Assembly: GCF_900090325.1 (NCBI RefSeq)
Contig: NZ_FMHW01000002.1
Span: forward strand, 6,077,001 to 6,141,000
Reading direction: 5' to 3'
Source of the DNA: Micromonospora pallida
GTDB taxonomy: Bacteria; Actinomycetota; Actinomycetes; Mycobacteriales; Micromonosporaceae
Length of the DNA stretch: 64,000 bases
Within the stretch, counting starts at the first letter, position 1; each line of letters starts with the position of its first letter. The position numbers were made by a program, and so were the translations under genes. The notes below the pieces were generated by a model that was not told the DNA's origin, made no database searches, and worked only from the letters and a program-made list of their open reading frames with translations. This document shows positions 25,958 to 34,066 of the stretch, in pieces.

Positions 25958-27520
25958 TCAGTACGCGCCCTTGCGGGCGAGCACCACCCCGACCGTCCGC
26001 CAGAGGATGCTCAGGTCGTACGCCAGCGACCAGTTGTCGACGTAGTACAGGTCGAGTCGGACCGCCTCGTCCCAGGAGAGGTCGGAGCGGCCGGAGACCT
26101 GCCACAGACCGGTTATCCCGGGACGGACCAGCAGCCGGCGGCGCACGTCGCCCAGGAAGTCACCGTCGTCGGCGGGGAGCGGACGCGGCCCCACCAGCGA
26201 CATCTCGCCCCAGAGTACGTTGATCAACTGGGGCAGCTCGTCCATCGACGAGGCACGCAGGAACCGGCCGACCGGGAAGACTCGGGGATCCTGCTTCATC
26301 TTGAAGAGCATGCCGTCGGTCTCGTTCTGGTCCACCAGACTGGCGAGCCGATCCTCCGCGTCGACGTACATGGTGCGGAACTTCCAGACCCGGAAGGTAC
26401 GCCCCTCGTGCCCCACCCGGGGCTGCCGGAAGAAGACCGGTCCCGGGTCCGAGATCCGGATGGCCACCGCGATGGCCAGGAAGGCCGGCACGAGCACCAG
26501 CAGGCCCAGCCCCGCCGCCACCCGGTCCATCAGGTTCTTCATCAGGAGTGCCGGGCCGGAGAGGGTCGGCTCCTCGACGTGCAGCAGCGGCAGGCCCTCG
26601 ATCGGCCGGATGTGCACCCGAGGGCCGGCGATGTCGGTGAGCTGCGGCGCGACCACCAGGTCGACCCCGGAACCCTCCAGCTGCCAGGCCAGCCGGCGCA
26701 ACTCACCCGGCTCCGAGCTGGCCGATCCGCAGACCGCGATGGTGTCCCCGCCGACCTCGCGGACCAGGGCGAGCACGTCCTGGCCGGCGTAGACCGGCAC
26801 CGGGGTCTCGATGCCCCGCGCCGCGGCGTAGCCGTCGGTGATGTGGATGGCGACCGGCACCAGCCCGGCGGCCGGGTTACGGGTGACCGCCGCGTACACC
26901 TCCAGGCACTCCGGGAGCGTGCCCACCAGGACCATCCGGTGCGCCGCGTGCCCGTTGCGTCGCCGCACCATGTGCAGGGTGAACCGGCCCAACATCCGGC
27001 CGAGGAGGATCAGGATGGCCGCGCCGAGCAGCGCGGTGCCCACCGTAAACCGGGAGAGCTGGGTCACGGTGGAGAAGGCCAGGAACGACACGCTGGCTGC
27101 CACCGTGACGGCAGCCCGCATCACCCGCTTGAACTCCTCCGGGCCCAGGCCCAGGTAGCGGCGGTCGTAGGCCCGGTTGCTCCACAGGGTGACCACCCAG
27201 CCGAGCGGGAGCAGGAGGTACGACACGGTGTAGAACCAGGTCGGGTCGTGTTCGGCCTCGGTGAAACCGGAGGCTGCCTGGTCGAAGAGCTGGATGGCGG
27301 TCCAACTGGCCAGGGCCGCCGCGCCGAAGTCCAGCAGCAGGAGGAGGAAGATGTAGGGACGGTGCCACCGAGAGACCCGGCGGCTGGACCGCGCCCACGC
27401 CGACCGGGGTACGCCGTTGTGTGACGGCGGTGTCGGCGGCTGGATCTCGAAGCTGTCGACGTGCCGCACGAGTTTGCTCCGGCCTTCGTTGGTTACCGGG
27501 CGCTGGAGGCTTGTCGTCAC
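25958..27520 (-). CDS. polyprenyl-phosphate sugar (glycosyl-1-phosphate) transferase
   Basis: About 520 residues. Membrane-bound enzyme of the WbaP/CpsE type that starts a glycopolymer by moving a sugar-1-phosphate onto undecaprenyl phosphate. N-terminal helices cover about residues 45-165, a Rossmann-like CoA-binding domain (about 180-310, RMVLVGTLPECLEVYAAV) follows, then a membrane helix (VAAGLGLLVLVPAFLAIAVA). The catalytic domain shows KFRTMYVDAEDRL, PVGRFLRASSMDELPQLINV, MSLVGPRPLPADD and RPGITGLWQVSGRSDLSWDE. The GTG at 27520 is one of two adjacent possible starts. It probably works with the glycosyltransferase at 28786 and the LCP cluster, but the sugar is unknown. Confidence 0.9.
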   Translation of the reverse strand: MTTSLQRPVTNEGRSKLVRHVDSFEIQPPTPPSHNGVPRSAWARSSRRVSRWHRPYIFLLLLLDFGAAALASWTAIQLFDQAASGFTEAEHDPTWFYTVSYLLLPLGWVVTLWSNRAYDRRYLGLGPEEFKRVMRAAVTVAASVSFLAFSTVTQLSRFTVGTALLGAAILILLGRMLGRFTLHMVRRRNGHAAHRMVLVGTLPECLEVYAAVTRNPAAGLVPVAIHITDGYAAARGIETPVPVYAGQDVLALVREVGGDTIAVCGSASSEPGELRRLAWQLEGSGVDLVVAPQLTDIAGPRVHIRPIEGLPLLHVEEPTLSGPALLMKNLMDRVAAGLGLLVLVPAFLAIAVAIRISDPGPVFFRQPRVGHEGRTFRVWKFRTMYVDAEDRLASLVDQNETDGMLFKMKQDPRVFPVGRFLRASSMDELPQLINVLWGEMSLVGPRPLPADDGDFLGDVRRRLLVRPGITGLWQVSGRSDLSWDEAVRLDLYYVDNWSLAYDLSILWRTVGVVLARKGAY

Positions 27521-27787
27521 CTCAACCTGTGTCCTCCCGCATGACACGCGCCGCTCACATCGTGAGGGCGCGGTCGCCCACCGTTACCAGTCTCCCACGC
27601 GAGCCACGACACCGCCGTCGACCCTACGGAGATGGCGTCGATGTTGTGGCCGGGATCCGGCCGGCTCCGATAAGCGGAAGCCGGGGACCGAGCCACTATA
27701 CCGATGGATCGGGGCACCGGAAGAGCCGCGCAGCCGGGATGCTGACCCGGGTGGGTGATCTTGGAGGTGCGCCCGAGTGATAGTCAC

Positions 27788-28648
27788 TCACCGTACAAGT
27801 CTGGACAACCTTCGGTCAGCGAGCGGCTTGCCGCCGGTCTGGCAGCCTGGGCAGTACTGGAGGCTGGAGTCGGCAAAAGAGACCTCCCGGATGGTGTCCC
27901 CGCACACCGGACAGGGCAGCCCAGTCCGGGCATGCACCTTCAATCCGGACCGCTTCTCCCCCTTCAGCTCCGCCGCCCGCTGCCCGACCGAGCGGGCCAC
28001 CGCGTCGCCGAGCACCCGCCGGGTCGCGTCGTGCAGCGTGCCGAGCTGCTCGTCGGTCAGCCGGTTGGTCAGCGCGAACGGTGACAGCCGCGCCGCGTGC
28101 AGGATCTCGTCGGAGTACGCGTTGCCGACCCCGGCCAGCACCTGCTGGTCGGTCAGCACCCCCTTGACCTGGCCCCGTCGACTGCGCAACCGTGCGCTGA
28201 AGGTGGCCAGGTCGGCGTCGAGTGCATCCGGGCCGAGCCGAGCCACCCCGGGCACCTGCCCCGGATCGGTCACCAGGTACCCGGCGAGACTCTTCTGCGT
28301 ACCCGCCTCGGTCAGGTCGAAACCGGAACCGTCGTCAAGGCGTACCCGCAGCGCGATCGGCCCCTTCCCGGGCCGCAACGGGACGGCGGACGGGAACGAC
28401 TCCCGGTAGTGCAGCCAGCCGGCACGGGCCAGATGGATCACCAGGTGCAGGTCACCCTCGAACCGGACGTCGAGGAACTTGCCGTGCCGGCCGGCGTCCA
28501 GGACCTGCCGCCCGGTCAGCGCGTCCGGCGCGGGGTCGTACGTCTTCAGGGCGCTGATCGCGGCGACCTCCACCCGCTCGACCCGGTGCCCGACGGCACG
28601 TCGGCGCAGGTGATCGGCGAGCGCTTCCACCTCGGGTAGCTCCGGCAC
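27788..28648 (-). CDS. Fpg/Nei-family DNA glycosylase
   Basis: A 286-residue base-excision repair enzyme that removes oxidised bases and nicks the abasic site. The N-terminal PELPEVEALADHLRR contains catalytic Pro2/Glu3. The loop LDAGRHGKFLDVRFEG includes the Lys of the family. The helix-two-turn-helix is ADQQVLAGVGNAYSDEILHAARLSPF near residue 165, and the zinc finger is CPVCGDTI ... YCPGCQTGGKPL near the C-terminus, a standard four-Cys beta-hairpin finger. Length matches MutM/Nei. Motif DIH/ELTVR distinguishes the subtypes poorly here, so Fpg versus Nei is left open. Confidence 0.92.
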   Translation of the reverse strand: MPELPEVEALADHLRRRAVGHRVERVEVAAISALKTYDPAPDALTGRQVLDAGRHGKFLDVRFEGDLHLVIHLARAGWLHYRESFPSAVPLRPGKGPIALRVRLDDGSGFDLTEAGTQKSLAGYLVTDPGQVPGVARLGPDALDADLATFSARLRSRRGQVKGVLTDQQVLAGVGNAYSDEILHAARLSPFALTNRLTDEQLGTLHDATRRVLGDAVARSVGQRAAELKGEKRSGLKVHARTGLPCPVCGDTIREVSFADSSLQYCPGCQTGGKPLADRRLSRLVR

Positions 28649-28668
28649 GCTCCAACGGTAGCCTTCAT

Positions 28669-28782
28669 ACCCGTGAGCGTGAGGAATGAGCTTGCGAGTC
28701 CCGCAATCGCGAACAAGAGGCTGGCACCCGTGAGCGTGAGGAATGAGCTTGCGAGTCCCGCAATCGCGAACAAGAGGCTGGC
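28669..28782. repeat. 57-bp tandem direct repeat, two copies
   Basis: Copies at 28669-28725 and 28726-28782 are identical over 57 bp. The unit is 19 codons long, so it is read in one frame as two 19-residue repeats. It lies directly before the glycosyltransferase gene and is the coding part of the leader mini-ORF at 28673-28789. Exact duplication suggests a recent slippage or recombination event. Confidence 0.9.
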
Positions 28783-28789
28783 CCAGTGA
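28673..28789 (+). CDS. leader mini-ORF, coupled to glycosyltransferase
   Basis: A 38-codon ORF starting at GTG 28673. It is built of two 19-residue units (VSVRNELASPAIANKRLAP, then the same unit ending in Q). Its TGA stop at 28787-28789 overlaps the GTG start of the glycosyltransferase at 28786 as GTGA, an arrangement of translational coupling. No Shine-Dalgarno sequence is obvious for the GTG. Expression and peptide function are unknown, and a shorter start (GTG at 28679 and others in the repeat) cannot be excluded. It may be a leader that controls the downstream gene or simply a repeat that happens to be open. Confidence 0.4.
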   Translation: MSVRNELASPAIANKRLAPVSVRNELASPAIANKRLAQ

Positions 28790-29952
28790 AAATCGTGGTG
28801 GCGCACAACCGGTACCGCCAGGCCCAGCCCTCTGGTGAGAACACCATCGTCGACGCGGAGATCGCCCAGCTCAGGGCGGCGGGGGTGGAGGTGCTGCCCT
28901 TCCTCCGCAGCTCCGACGAGATCCCCACGATGCCGAAGACGGCCAAGGCGCTGCTGCCGATCTCACCGATCTACGCTCCCCGCGCCCAGCAGGAGCTGAG
29001 CCGGCTGCTGACCGAACACAAACCGGACGCGCTGCACCTGCACAACCCGTACCCGCTGCTCTCGCCCTGGGTGGTGCGGACCGCGCACAAGCACGGGGTG
29101 CCGGTGGTGCAGACGGTGCACAACTACCGGCAGGTCTGCTCCTCCGGCGTCTACTTCCGCGACGGCGCGATCTGCCAGGACTGCAAGGGCAAGGCGCTCG
29201 GCGTGCCGGCGATCACGAACCGCTGCTACCGGGGCTCGACCGTGCAGAGCGCCCTGATGGCGACCACCCTGGCCGTGCACCGGGGCACCTGGCGCTCGGT
29301 CGACCGGTTCATCGCGCTGACCTCGCAGATCGCCACCCACCTGCGCGACTACGGCATCCCGGCCGATCGGATCGTGGTGAAGCCGAACGGCATTCCCGAC
29401 CCGGGCCGCCCCGCGTCGCTCGGCGAGGGCTTCTTCTACCTGGGTCGGCTCTCCCCTGAGAAGGGGCTCGGCCTGCTGCTCGACGCCTGGCGGCGGCATC
29501 CGGACGGCGCGCTCGGTCCGCTCCGCATCGCCGGTGACGGCGAACTGCGGCACCTCGCCGAGCAGGCCGCCGCCGAACGGTCCGACGTTACCTACCTCGG
29601 GTCGCTGGACCGGGACGGCGTCCGGGCGGTGATGGCGCAGAGCGCCGTGGTGATCGCCGCCTCGCTCTGGCACGACGTGCTGCCGACCGTGGTGATCGAG
29701 GCGATGGCGAGCGGTCGGCCGGTGCTCGGCACCGACCTGGGCGGCATCCCGTACCTGGTGGGGATGGACGACCCGGCCGGGGCGGTCGGCTGGGTGGTGC
29801 CCGCCGACCCGGCCGCCATGGCCGCCGCCCTGCCGACGGCAGCGGCCGGCGCCGCCGCCCTGTCGGCCCCCGCCCGCCTCCGCTACGAGCGCACCTTCCA
29901 CCCCGACGTGGTCACCAAGCGCCTCATCGACGTGTACGCCTCGCTCGCCTGA
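28786..29952 (+). CDS. glycosyltransferase family 4 protein
   Basis: A 388-residue GT-B fold enzyme. The N-terminal acceptor domain starts KIVVAHNRYRQAQPSGENT, with HLHNPYPLLSPWVVRTAHKH and VVQTVHNYRQVCSSGVYFR (about residues 90-120). A Cys cluster, CQDCKGKALGVPAITNRCY, near 135 is common in this subgroup. The C-terminal nucleotide-sugar domain has VKPNGIPDPG, GRLSPEKGLGLLLDAW, RIAGDGEL and the EX7E-type PTVVIEAMASGRPVLGTDLGGIP. It transfers sugar from a nucleotide-sugar donor, probably in exopolysaccharide or wall polymer assembly with the sugar transferase at 25958. Start is the GTG at 28786, overlapped by the leader ORF. Confidence 0.9.
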   Translation: MKIVVAHNRYRQAQPSGENTIVDAEIAQLRAAGVEVLPFLRSSDEIPTMPKTAKALLPISPIYAPRAQQELSRLLTEHKPDALHLHNPYPLLSPWVVRTAHKHGVPVVQTVHNYRQVCSSGVYFRDGAICQDCKGKALGVPAITNRCYRGSTVQSALMATTLAVHRGTWRSVDRFIALTSQIATHLRDYGIPADRIVVKPNGIPDPGRPASLGEGFFYLGRLSPEKGLGLLLDAWRRHPDGALGPLRIAGDGELRHLAEQAAAERSDVTYLGSLDRDGVRAVMAQSAVVIAASLWHDVLPTVVIEAMASGRPVLGTDLGGIPYLVGMDDPAGAVGWVVPADPAAMAAALPTAAAGAAALSAPARLRYERTFHPDVVTKRLIDVYASLA

Positions 29953-29970
29953 CCATCTCCCAAAGCCCTC

Positions 29971-30048
29971 TCACACCTTGAGGACATCCACGTCGTACCG
30001 CATGATCGACGTGTCGTGGGTGACCAGCGGCAAACCTTCGGTCGCGGT
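29971..30048 (-). pseudogene. C-terminal remnant of a PIN-domain (VapC-like) gene
   Basis: Reading leftward from about 30048 to a stop at 29971, about 25 codons encode LTATEGLPLVTHDTSIMRYD then VDVLKV. LxLVTHD followed by xxxxRYDVxVL resembles the closing strand and helix of PIN-domain toxins (VapC). The rest of the gene is missing because the neighbouring membrane protein gene ends at 30048. No antitoxin gene is seen. The similarity is short and the call tentative. Confidence 0.3.
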
Positions 30049-30647
30049 CAGGCAGGACGCAGCGCGGCTGCCTGTCGGGCACGGAGATGGAAGATCACCG
30101 ACCCGAGGACCATCAGGAACACGGCGGCGATCACCGAAGCCGGATCGGCCGGCCCACGGACCACCGCCCACCATTCGGCGGACCCACCTGGGCTGCCCCC
30201 CAGCAGGCTGGCGATGAAGAAGTAGGCGATCGGCACCGCAACCGCTGCTGACTGTCCGAACGCGCTGAGCAGCAACAGCGCCGCACCGACGAAGAACGTG
30301 GCATTTCGAACGAGGCTCGCACCGAGGGCGCCGTCGCCCAGGGCGGTAGCCGTCAGGCACACGAGAACCACCGGGATGAGCGCGATCCCGACCAGCAGCA
30401 GGTCCGGACTGAGCAGCCGGCGCCGGGCGCCGTTCTCCATGCGGAGAGCAACCCCGCCGAAGCTGTGGGCGACAAGCGGGGCGTAGAGGGCACCGAGCAG
30501 CATCTCGATCGCGACCGGCACGGTCCGGCCCTGCAACAGCTGTGGCACGGGCAGGGTCGTGCCTCTCCAGCCCCACGCAGCGATCGCCAGCAGAGCGCTT
30601 CCTCCTAGGAGGAAGGCCGCATGATGGGCCCGGAGAAAGAGCCTCAT
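30048..30647 (-). CDS. ABC-associated integral membrane protein
   Basis: About 199 residues, almost entirely hydrophobic with about six membrane helices: LLGGSALLAIAAWGWRG, PVAIEMLLGALYAPLVAHSF, LLLVGIALIPVVLVCLTATA, NATFFVGAALLLLSAFGQSA, AVAVPIAYFFIASLLGG and SVIAAVFLMVLGSVIFHLRA. No family is recognised. The ATG at 30647 overlaps the end of the permease gene by 4 nt, so it is probably a second membrane component of the same exporter or an immunity-type protein. The only ribosome site is weak; coupling to the upstream gene would explain this. Confidence 0.65.
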   Translation of the reverse strand: MRLFLRAHHAAFLLGGSALLAIAAWGWRGTTLPVPQLLQGRTVPVAIEMLLGALYAPLVAHSFGGVALRMENGARRRLLSPDLLLVGIALIPVVLVCLTATALGDGALGASLVRNATFFVGAALLLLSAFGQSAAVAVPIAYFFIASLLGGSPGGSAEWWAVVRGPADPASVIAAVFLMVLGSVIFHLRARQAAALRPA

Positions 30648-31879
30648 CCGACGCACCTCCCCGTCTCGCGCCACAGCTGCTGGGCCCGGGCCGGCGTCGG
30701 CTCCGGCGAACCCACGGCAGGCGGAGAGCCGAGGTACTCCTCGACACCGAGATCTCGCATGAGCAGGACGCTCAACGCATCGAGGCGTTCGTTGCGGCCG
30801 GTGTCGCCGAAGTCGGTGAGGCAGCCGGCCAGCGCACGGGGCAGCAGTTGCGCCATGGTGGCCTTGGCGGCCGTCACGTCGGAGGAGGTCGTGGTGATCG
30901 CCAGCATCCCCTCGGCCGGAATCGGGCCGACCCGTTCGAGCATCGGTGCTGGCAGGCCGAGCCCGGACCACGAGGCGCGTACCGCCACCCAGGCGGCGGC
31001 GTTGGCGTCGAAAGCCGCCGAATCCTCCGGGTACAGGCAGACCTCGCTTCGACAGACGAGTTCACTGGCGGAGCGCGGACGGGCGGGTGAGGCTCCGAGG
31101 TCGGTCACCACGCTGGCACCGGCCACACCGGCGATCAGCGCGCCGAGTGCGGTCAGCAGCGGAATCAACGGGCGGTCCTGGCTCGGAGCCAGCCGCACCC
31201 GGACGACGCAGAGCGACACCACCAGGATCGCGCCCAGGACGGCCACCGAACCGATCGTGACGCGCGGGTCGAGGACCTGATCCGTCGCGCAGCAGTCGAA
31301 CGGGTTGCCGTTGAGATGCCGCAACCAGAGTGGTTCCCACGCTGCGGGAAGGGACGTCAACAGGTACGGCACGAGCAGAGCCACCGTGATGGCAAGCAGC
31401 CGCCCCAGCACCAGAGCGACAGCCGCGCCGAAGAACGCCCAGGTCACCATGGCGAAGAGGAAGAGGAAGGGAAACTGCCAACCCGGCCATCCGATCGGGG
31501 ACGAGGTCAGCAGCGTGCCGGCGTACAGCACCAGTTGAACCAGCAGCCCGGCAGCGAGAACCGGGGCCAGCCGGCCCAGCAGGACCCGCCACCAGGGGCG
31601 GTCGACCGTGAGCAGCCCCCAGAGGGCGCGAACGGTCAGCGCCTCCCACGCGGCGCAGAACGACAGCGTCGGCGCGACGACGCTCATCGTCAACGAGACC
31701 GCTGCCGCACGAGCGGGAGCGTACTCCGCCACGGGCGGGTTCATCGTGACGAACAGGTGGGCGAGCACGGCGCACGGCACGGCAAGCAGCACCGCCGGTG
31801 TCCGTAGGAGGGAGCGGTCCGCTCGCCGACGCGTCAGACCGCGGAACGTGTGGGCGGGAGACGTCGTACTAGTGGTCAC
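30644..31879 (-). CDS. ABC transporter permease-type membrane protein with a periplasmic-like C-terminal domain
   Basis: About 411 residues. Helices occur at about 25-45, 60-90, 105-130, 150-215 and 240-265 (for example LLRTPAVLLAVPCAVLAHLF, WQFPFLFLFAMVTWAFFGAA, VTIGSVAVLGAILVVSLCVV, LIPLLTALGALIAGVAGAS). The last ~130 residues are a soluble domain with four cysteines (ELVCRSEVCLYPED, LAGCLTDFG, TGRCVG), presumably extracellular. The GTG at 31879 overlaps the stop of the ATPase gene by 11 nt, giving a three-gene exporter operon (ATPase, permease, small membrane protein). A soluble C-terminal domain on a permease is unusual; it could bind substrate or partner protein. Confidence 0.65.
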   Translation of the reverse strand: MTTSTTSPAHTFRGLTRRRADRSLLRTPAVLLAVPCAVLAHLFVTMNPPVAEYAPARAAAVSLTMSVVAPTLSFCAAWEALTVRALWGLLTVDRPWWRVLLGRLAPVLAAGLLVQLVLYAGTLLTSSPIGWPGWQFPFLFLFAMVTWAFFGAAVALVLGRLLAITVALLVPYLLTSLPAAWEPLWLRHLNGNPFDCCATDQVLDPRVTIGSVAVLGAILVVSLCVVRVRLAPSQDRPLIPLLTALGALIAGVAGASVVTDLGASPARPRSASELVCRSEVCLYPEDSAAFDANAAAWVAVRASWSGLGLPAPMLERVGPIPAEGMLAITTTSSDVTAAKATMAQLLPRALAGCLTDFGDTGRNERLDALSVLLMRDLGVEEYLGSPPAVGSPEPTPARAQQLWRETGRCVG

Positions 31880-32576
31880 GGAGGGCCTGCGCAAGGTCTG
31901 CCACGACTCCGCTTCGGTGTCGCAGGTGGAAGAAGTCGTGCACCGAACCGTCAAACTCCAGTCGGCCACGGTGGAGCACCAACAACCGGTTGAACGGCGG
32001 ACCGATGTCCGTTGCGGTGTGCGACGAGACGAGGATGCCGATGCCCTGGGCCGCGAGCCCCTGCAGGACCGCGGTGACCGAACGGCGAGCCAGCGGGTCC
32101 AACGCGGCCGTCGGCTCGTCGAGCACCAGGAAGTCGGGCGCGGAGGCCAGCGCACACGCGATGCCCATGCGAGCCAGCTCGCCGCCACTGAGCTGCGTCG
32201 CCGGCCGGCCAGCCAGCTCCGTCAGGTGCGCCTGGTCGAGCGACCGGGCAGCCGCTTCGACGGCGCCGGACCGGGAGATTCCCGCCAGCCAGCTGGCGTA
32301 CTGCACCTGCTCGGTGACAGTGAAGCCGGGCAGGGCGACCGTGTGCTGGGCTGCCCAGCCCACGCGTCCGACCCGGGTGACCGTTCCGGTGCTCGGCTTC
32401 AGCTGCCCGGTCAGCAACCGCATCAGCGTCGACTTGCCCGCACCGTTCGGGCCGATGAGCACGGTCGGGCGACTGTCCAACACGAGTGAGAAATTGCTGA
32501 ACACGTCCCCGGACCCGCGTCCCCGATACCGGAAAGAGACGTTGTCGGCCCGTAAGCCAAATGACTCACTAATGAT
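31869..32576 (-). CDS. ABC transporter ATP-binding protein (start uncertain)
   Basis: The conserved part is about 211 residues from the GTG at 32504: Walker A GPNGAGKSTLMRLL, Q-loop region GRVGWAAQHTVAL, signature LSGGELARMGIACALASAP, Walker B FLVLDEPTAALDP and H-loop ILVSSHTATDI. But the family's first strand is encoded further upstream, where the frame is open and reads LRADNVSFRYRG. No ATG, GTG or TTG lies in that 24-36 codon stretch before a TGA at 32613-32615; ATC/ATT at 32571-32576 follows an AGAGAAAG purine stretch. A non-canonical start near 32576 is therefore likely, unless the N-terminus is really lost. The gene end overlaps the permease by 11 nt. Confidence 0.75.
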   Translation of the reverse strand: MISESFGLRADNVSFRYRGRGSGDVFSNFSLVLDSRPTVLIGPNGAGKSTLMRLLTGQLKPSTGTVTRVGRVGWAAQHTVALPGFTVTEQVQYASWLAGISRSGAVEAAARSLDQAHLTELAGRPATQLSGGELARMGIACALASAPDFLVLDEPTAALDPLARRSVTAVLQGLAAQGIGILVSSHTATDIGPPFNRLLVLHRGRLEFDGSVHDFFHLRHRSGVVADLAQALRDH

Positions 32577-32623
32577 GACGTCACACTTTCTCTTGGCGAC
32601 TTCTGCGACCCGTCAATTTGAGT

Positions 32624-32651
32624 GGCCGTGAGCGTCGAAGCACTCACGGCC
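32624..32651 (-). terminator. hairpin terminator after the secreted-protein gene
   Basis: Perfect 9-bp arms, 32624-32632 (GGCCGTGAG) and 32643-32651, between the secreted-protein gene and the ABC ATPase. It may limit read-through into the exporter operon. Confidence 0.5.
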
Positions 32652-32659
32652 AGCCCCAA

Positions 32660-33127
32660 TTAGTATACGGCGCTCACGCTGGACGCGGAAACCGTGCCGA
32701 AATCGTAGTGCCAGAACTGGAGGAAGTAGTCACCAGCCGTCTGGTCGCCCCAACTTCCGGTGCCCGTCCCACCCTTGCAGGCGGAAACATCCCGCAGGCC
32801 GTACGAGACATCCGGCTGGAGGGAGAGCTCCCGAATGAGTTCGACGTCCAGGTTGAAGGTGGCCCCGTCCGACCGCGAGCAGCCGGAGAGCGTCGTCTTG
32901 GTGATGACGCCGTCCGAGTTGTTGTCGTCCCAGATCCGAGAGGTGAAACCGCTACGCGCGCCGCTCAGACTGCTGCTCCAACTCCCCTCGGCAAGGGCCG
33001 GGGTCGGGGCGGCCACGATGGCCCCGACCAGCGCAGCGCCCAGCCACAGGCTTGCCCTGCGTCGATTGGAAGAGCCGATACCACCTCTCTGGTCGTCCCC
33101 GCGTCGATCACTGAGTGACAGGCTCAT
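32660..33127 (-). CDS. small secreted protein, unknown function
   Basis: About 155 residues. From the ATG at 33127 a basic region (SNRRRASLW) and a hydrophobic core (LGAALVGAIVAAPTPALA) make a signal peptide; the twin-Arg-like RRR could favour Tat export, but this is not decisive. The mature part is Ser/Gly/Asp-rich with two cysteines (LSGCSRSD, VSACKGG) and aromatic residues (GDYFLQFWHYDFG). No family recognised. Its base composition is visibly less GC-rich than the neighbouring genes. It lies upstream of the ABC exporter operon on the same strand. Confidence 0.55.
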   Translation of the reverse strand: MSLSLSDRRGDDQRGGIGSSNRRRASLWLGAALVGAIVAAPTPALAEGSWSSSLSGARSGFTSRIWDDNNSDGVITKTTLSGCSRSDGATFNLDVELIRELSLQPDVSYGLRDVSACKGGTGTGSWGDQTAGDYFLQFWHYDFGTVSASSVSAVY

Positions 33128-33384
33128 CAATTCTCCATGCAGACGGGCCGCAGACACGGGGAGCCCGACCTGTCGCCTTGGCCGTTTCCCCGTTTACTGC
33201 GGCGATGTGGCGACGGTCAATACTTGCACCCTTCGCTGGGTGACGCAACCCCTACCCTCTGTGTATGCATGCCGTTGATGCGGGGTGGCGCGGGTTGATC
33301 GTTATCGTCTCCCGCCATGGGGGTGGATCTAAATGTCAATAGAAGATGGCCAATTGCACAAAAATTGGGGATCCATTGTCTCGG

Positions 33385-33413
33385 TTGACCGGGCATCGAA
33401 GCCCGCCTAAGCT
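33385..33413 (+). promoter_or_regulatory. sigma-70-type promoter for the secreted Cys-rich protein
   Basis: TTGACC (33385-33390) and TAAGCT (33408-33413) are separated by 17 bp, the optimal spacing for a housekeeping promoter. Position fits a leader of about 30 nt before the TTG start at 33452. The upstream DNA (33315-33370) is AT-rich compared with the region, which may help promoter activity. Confidence 0.55.
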
Positions 33414-33451
33414 CAGACCAATTGATCACCCAGAGTTGTGGAGGGGTTACG

Positions 33452-33904
33452 TTGGGTAGGAAGAGGTTGAGTGGACGATTCGGGGCGGCGCTACTTGGCC
33501 TCGTCGTGGCCGTGATGGCCAGCATCTTCGGGGCGTCGCCGGCACAGGCCACCCTGCCGCCAGGAGCGGCCGTTGCTATCGACCCCAAGACGGGTGAGAT
33601 CGTCGCGGTGTACGAGGAGGGCATGGTTCGACCCCTGATTACGCAGACCAGTAGCTGTGTGAATTCAAGCTATGCCTGCTACTACTCCGGGCAAGTGCCT
33701 TACGCGGACCAGGGCTTTTATGGCACCGCTGGTACGAAAACCGGAAGTTGGCCATCCCGCAGTGGGGGTAGGGCGGGCAATTACTCGGTCAGCTTCTGCT
33801 GGAGCGCTGGCGGCACGGTGTGTGGCCCCACCTTGGGGCCAGGTCTTTTCTTCTTCTTCTCTGACGGGAACAACTACACCGGGTTGAGCTTCCGAATCCA
33901 CTAG
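33452..33904 (+). CDS. small secreted Cys-containing protein, unknown function
   Basis: About 150 residues. The TTG at 33452 has GGAGGGG 5 nt upstream and is the best start; the ORF extends upstream without a better site. The signal peptide is basic then hydrophobic (GRFGAALLGLVVAVMASIFG, ending ASPAQA). The mature part has four cysteines (QTSSCVNSSYACYY, VSFCWSAGG, TVCGPT), which could make two disulfides. It ends FFFFSDGNNYTGLSFRIH, reminiscent of beta-sandwich proteins such as I36-type peptidase inhibitors, but no assignment is safe. It is divergent from the other secreted gene across a 324-bp gap. Confidence 0.6.
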   Translation: MGRKRLSGRFGAALLGLVVAVMASIFGASPAQATLPPGAAVAIDPKTGEIVAVYEEGMVRPLITQTSSCVNSSYACYYSGQVPYADQGFYGTAGTKTGSWPSRSGGRAGNYSVSFCWSAGGTVCGPTLGPGLFFFFSDGNNYTGLSFRIH

Positions 33905-33987
33905 GGCGGAGTCGTCGGGTTCCCTGTGCGGAGAGGCGGTCGCGGAACCGCGTTGACGGTCTGGTTCTAGTTTGTAAGAGGTGCCGG

Positions 33988-34030
33988 GTGTGGGGTTCGT
34001 GATTCAACCTCTGAATCACGAACCCCACAC
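33988..34030. terminator. strong hairpin, 19-bp arms
   Basis: Perfect 19-bp arms at 33988-34006 (GTGTGGGGTTCGTGATTCA) and 34012-34030 with a 5-base loop, between the convergent secreted-protein gene and the CDP-alcohol transferase gene. It could act as a bidirectional terminator or belong to a mobile palindrome. Confidence 0.75.
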
Positions 34031-34066
34031 TGCTCCTCAAGAGCAACTGACGCTACTGAGACAGTG

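Noticed and set aside
25958..29952. A full exopolysaccharide cluster
   Set aside because: Only an initiating transferase and one glycosyltransferase are present; no flippase, polymerase or chain-length gene.
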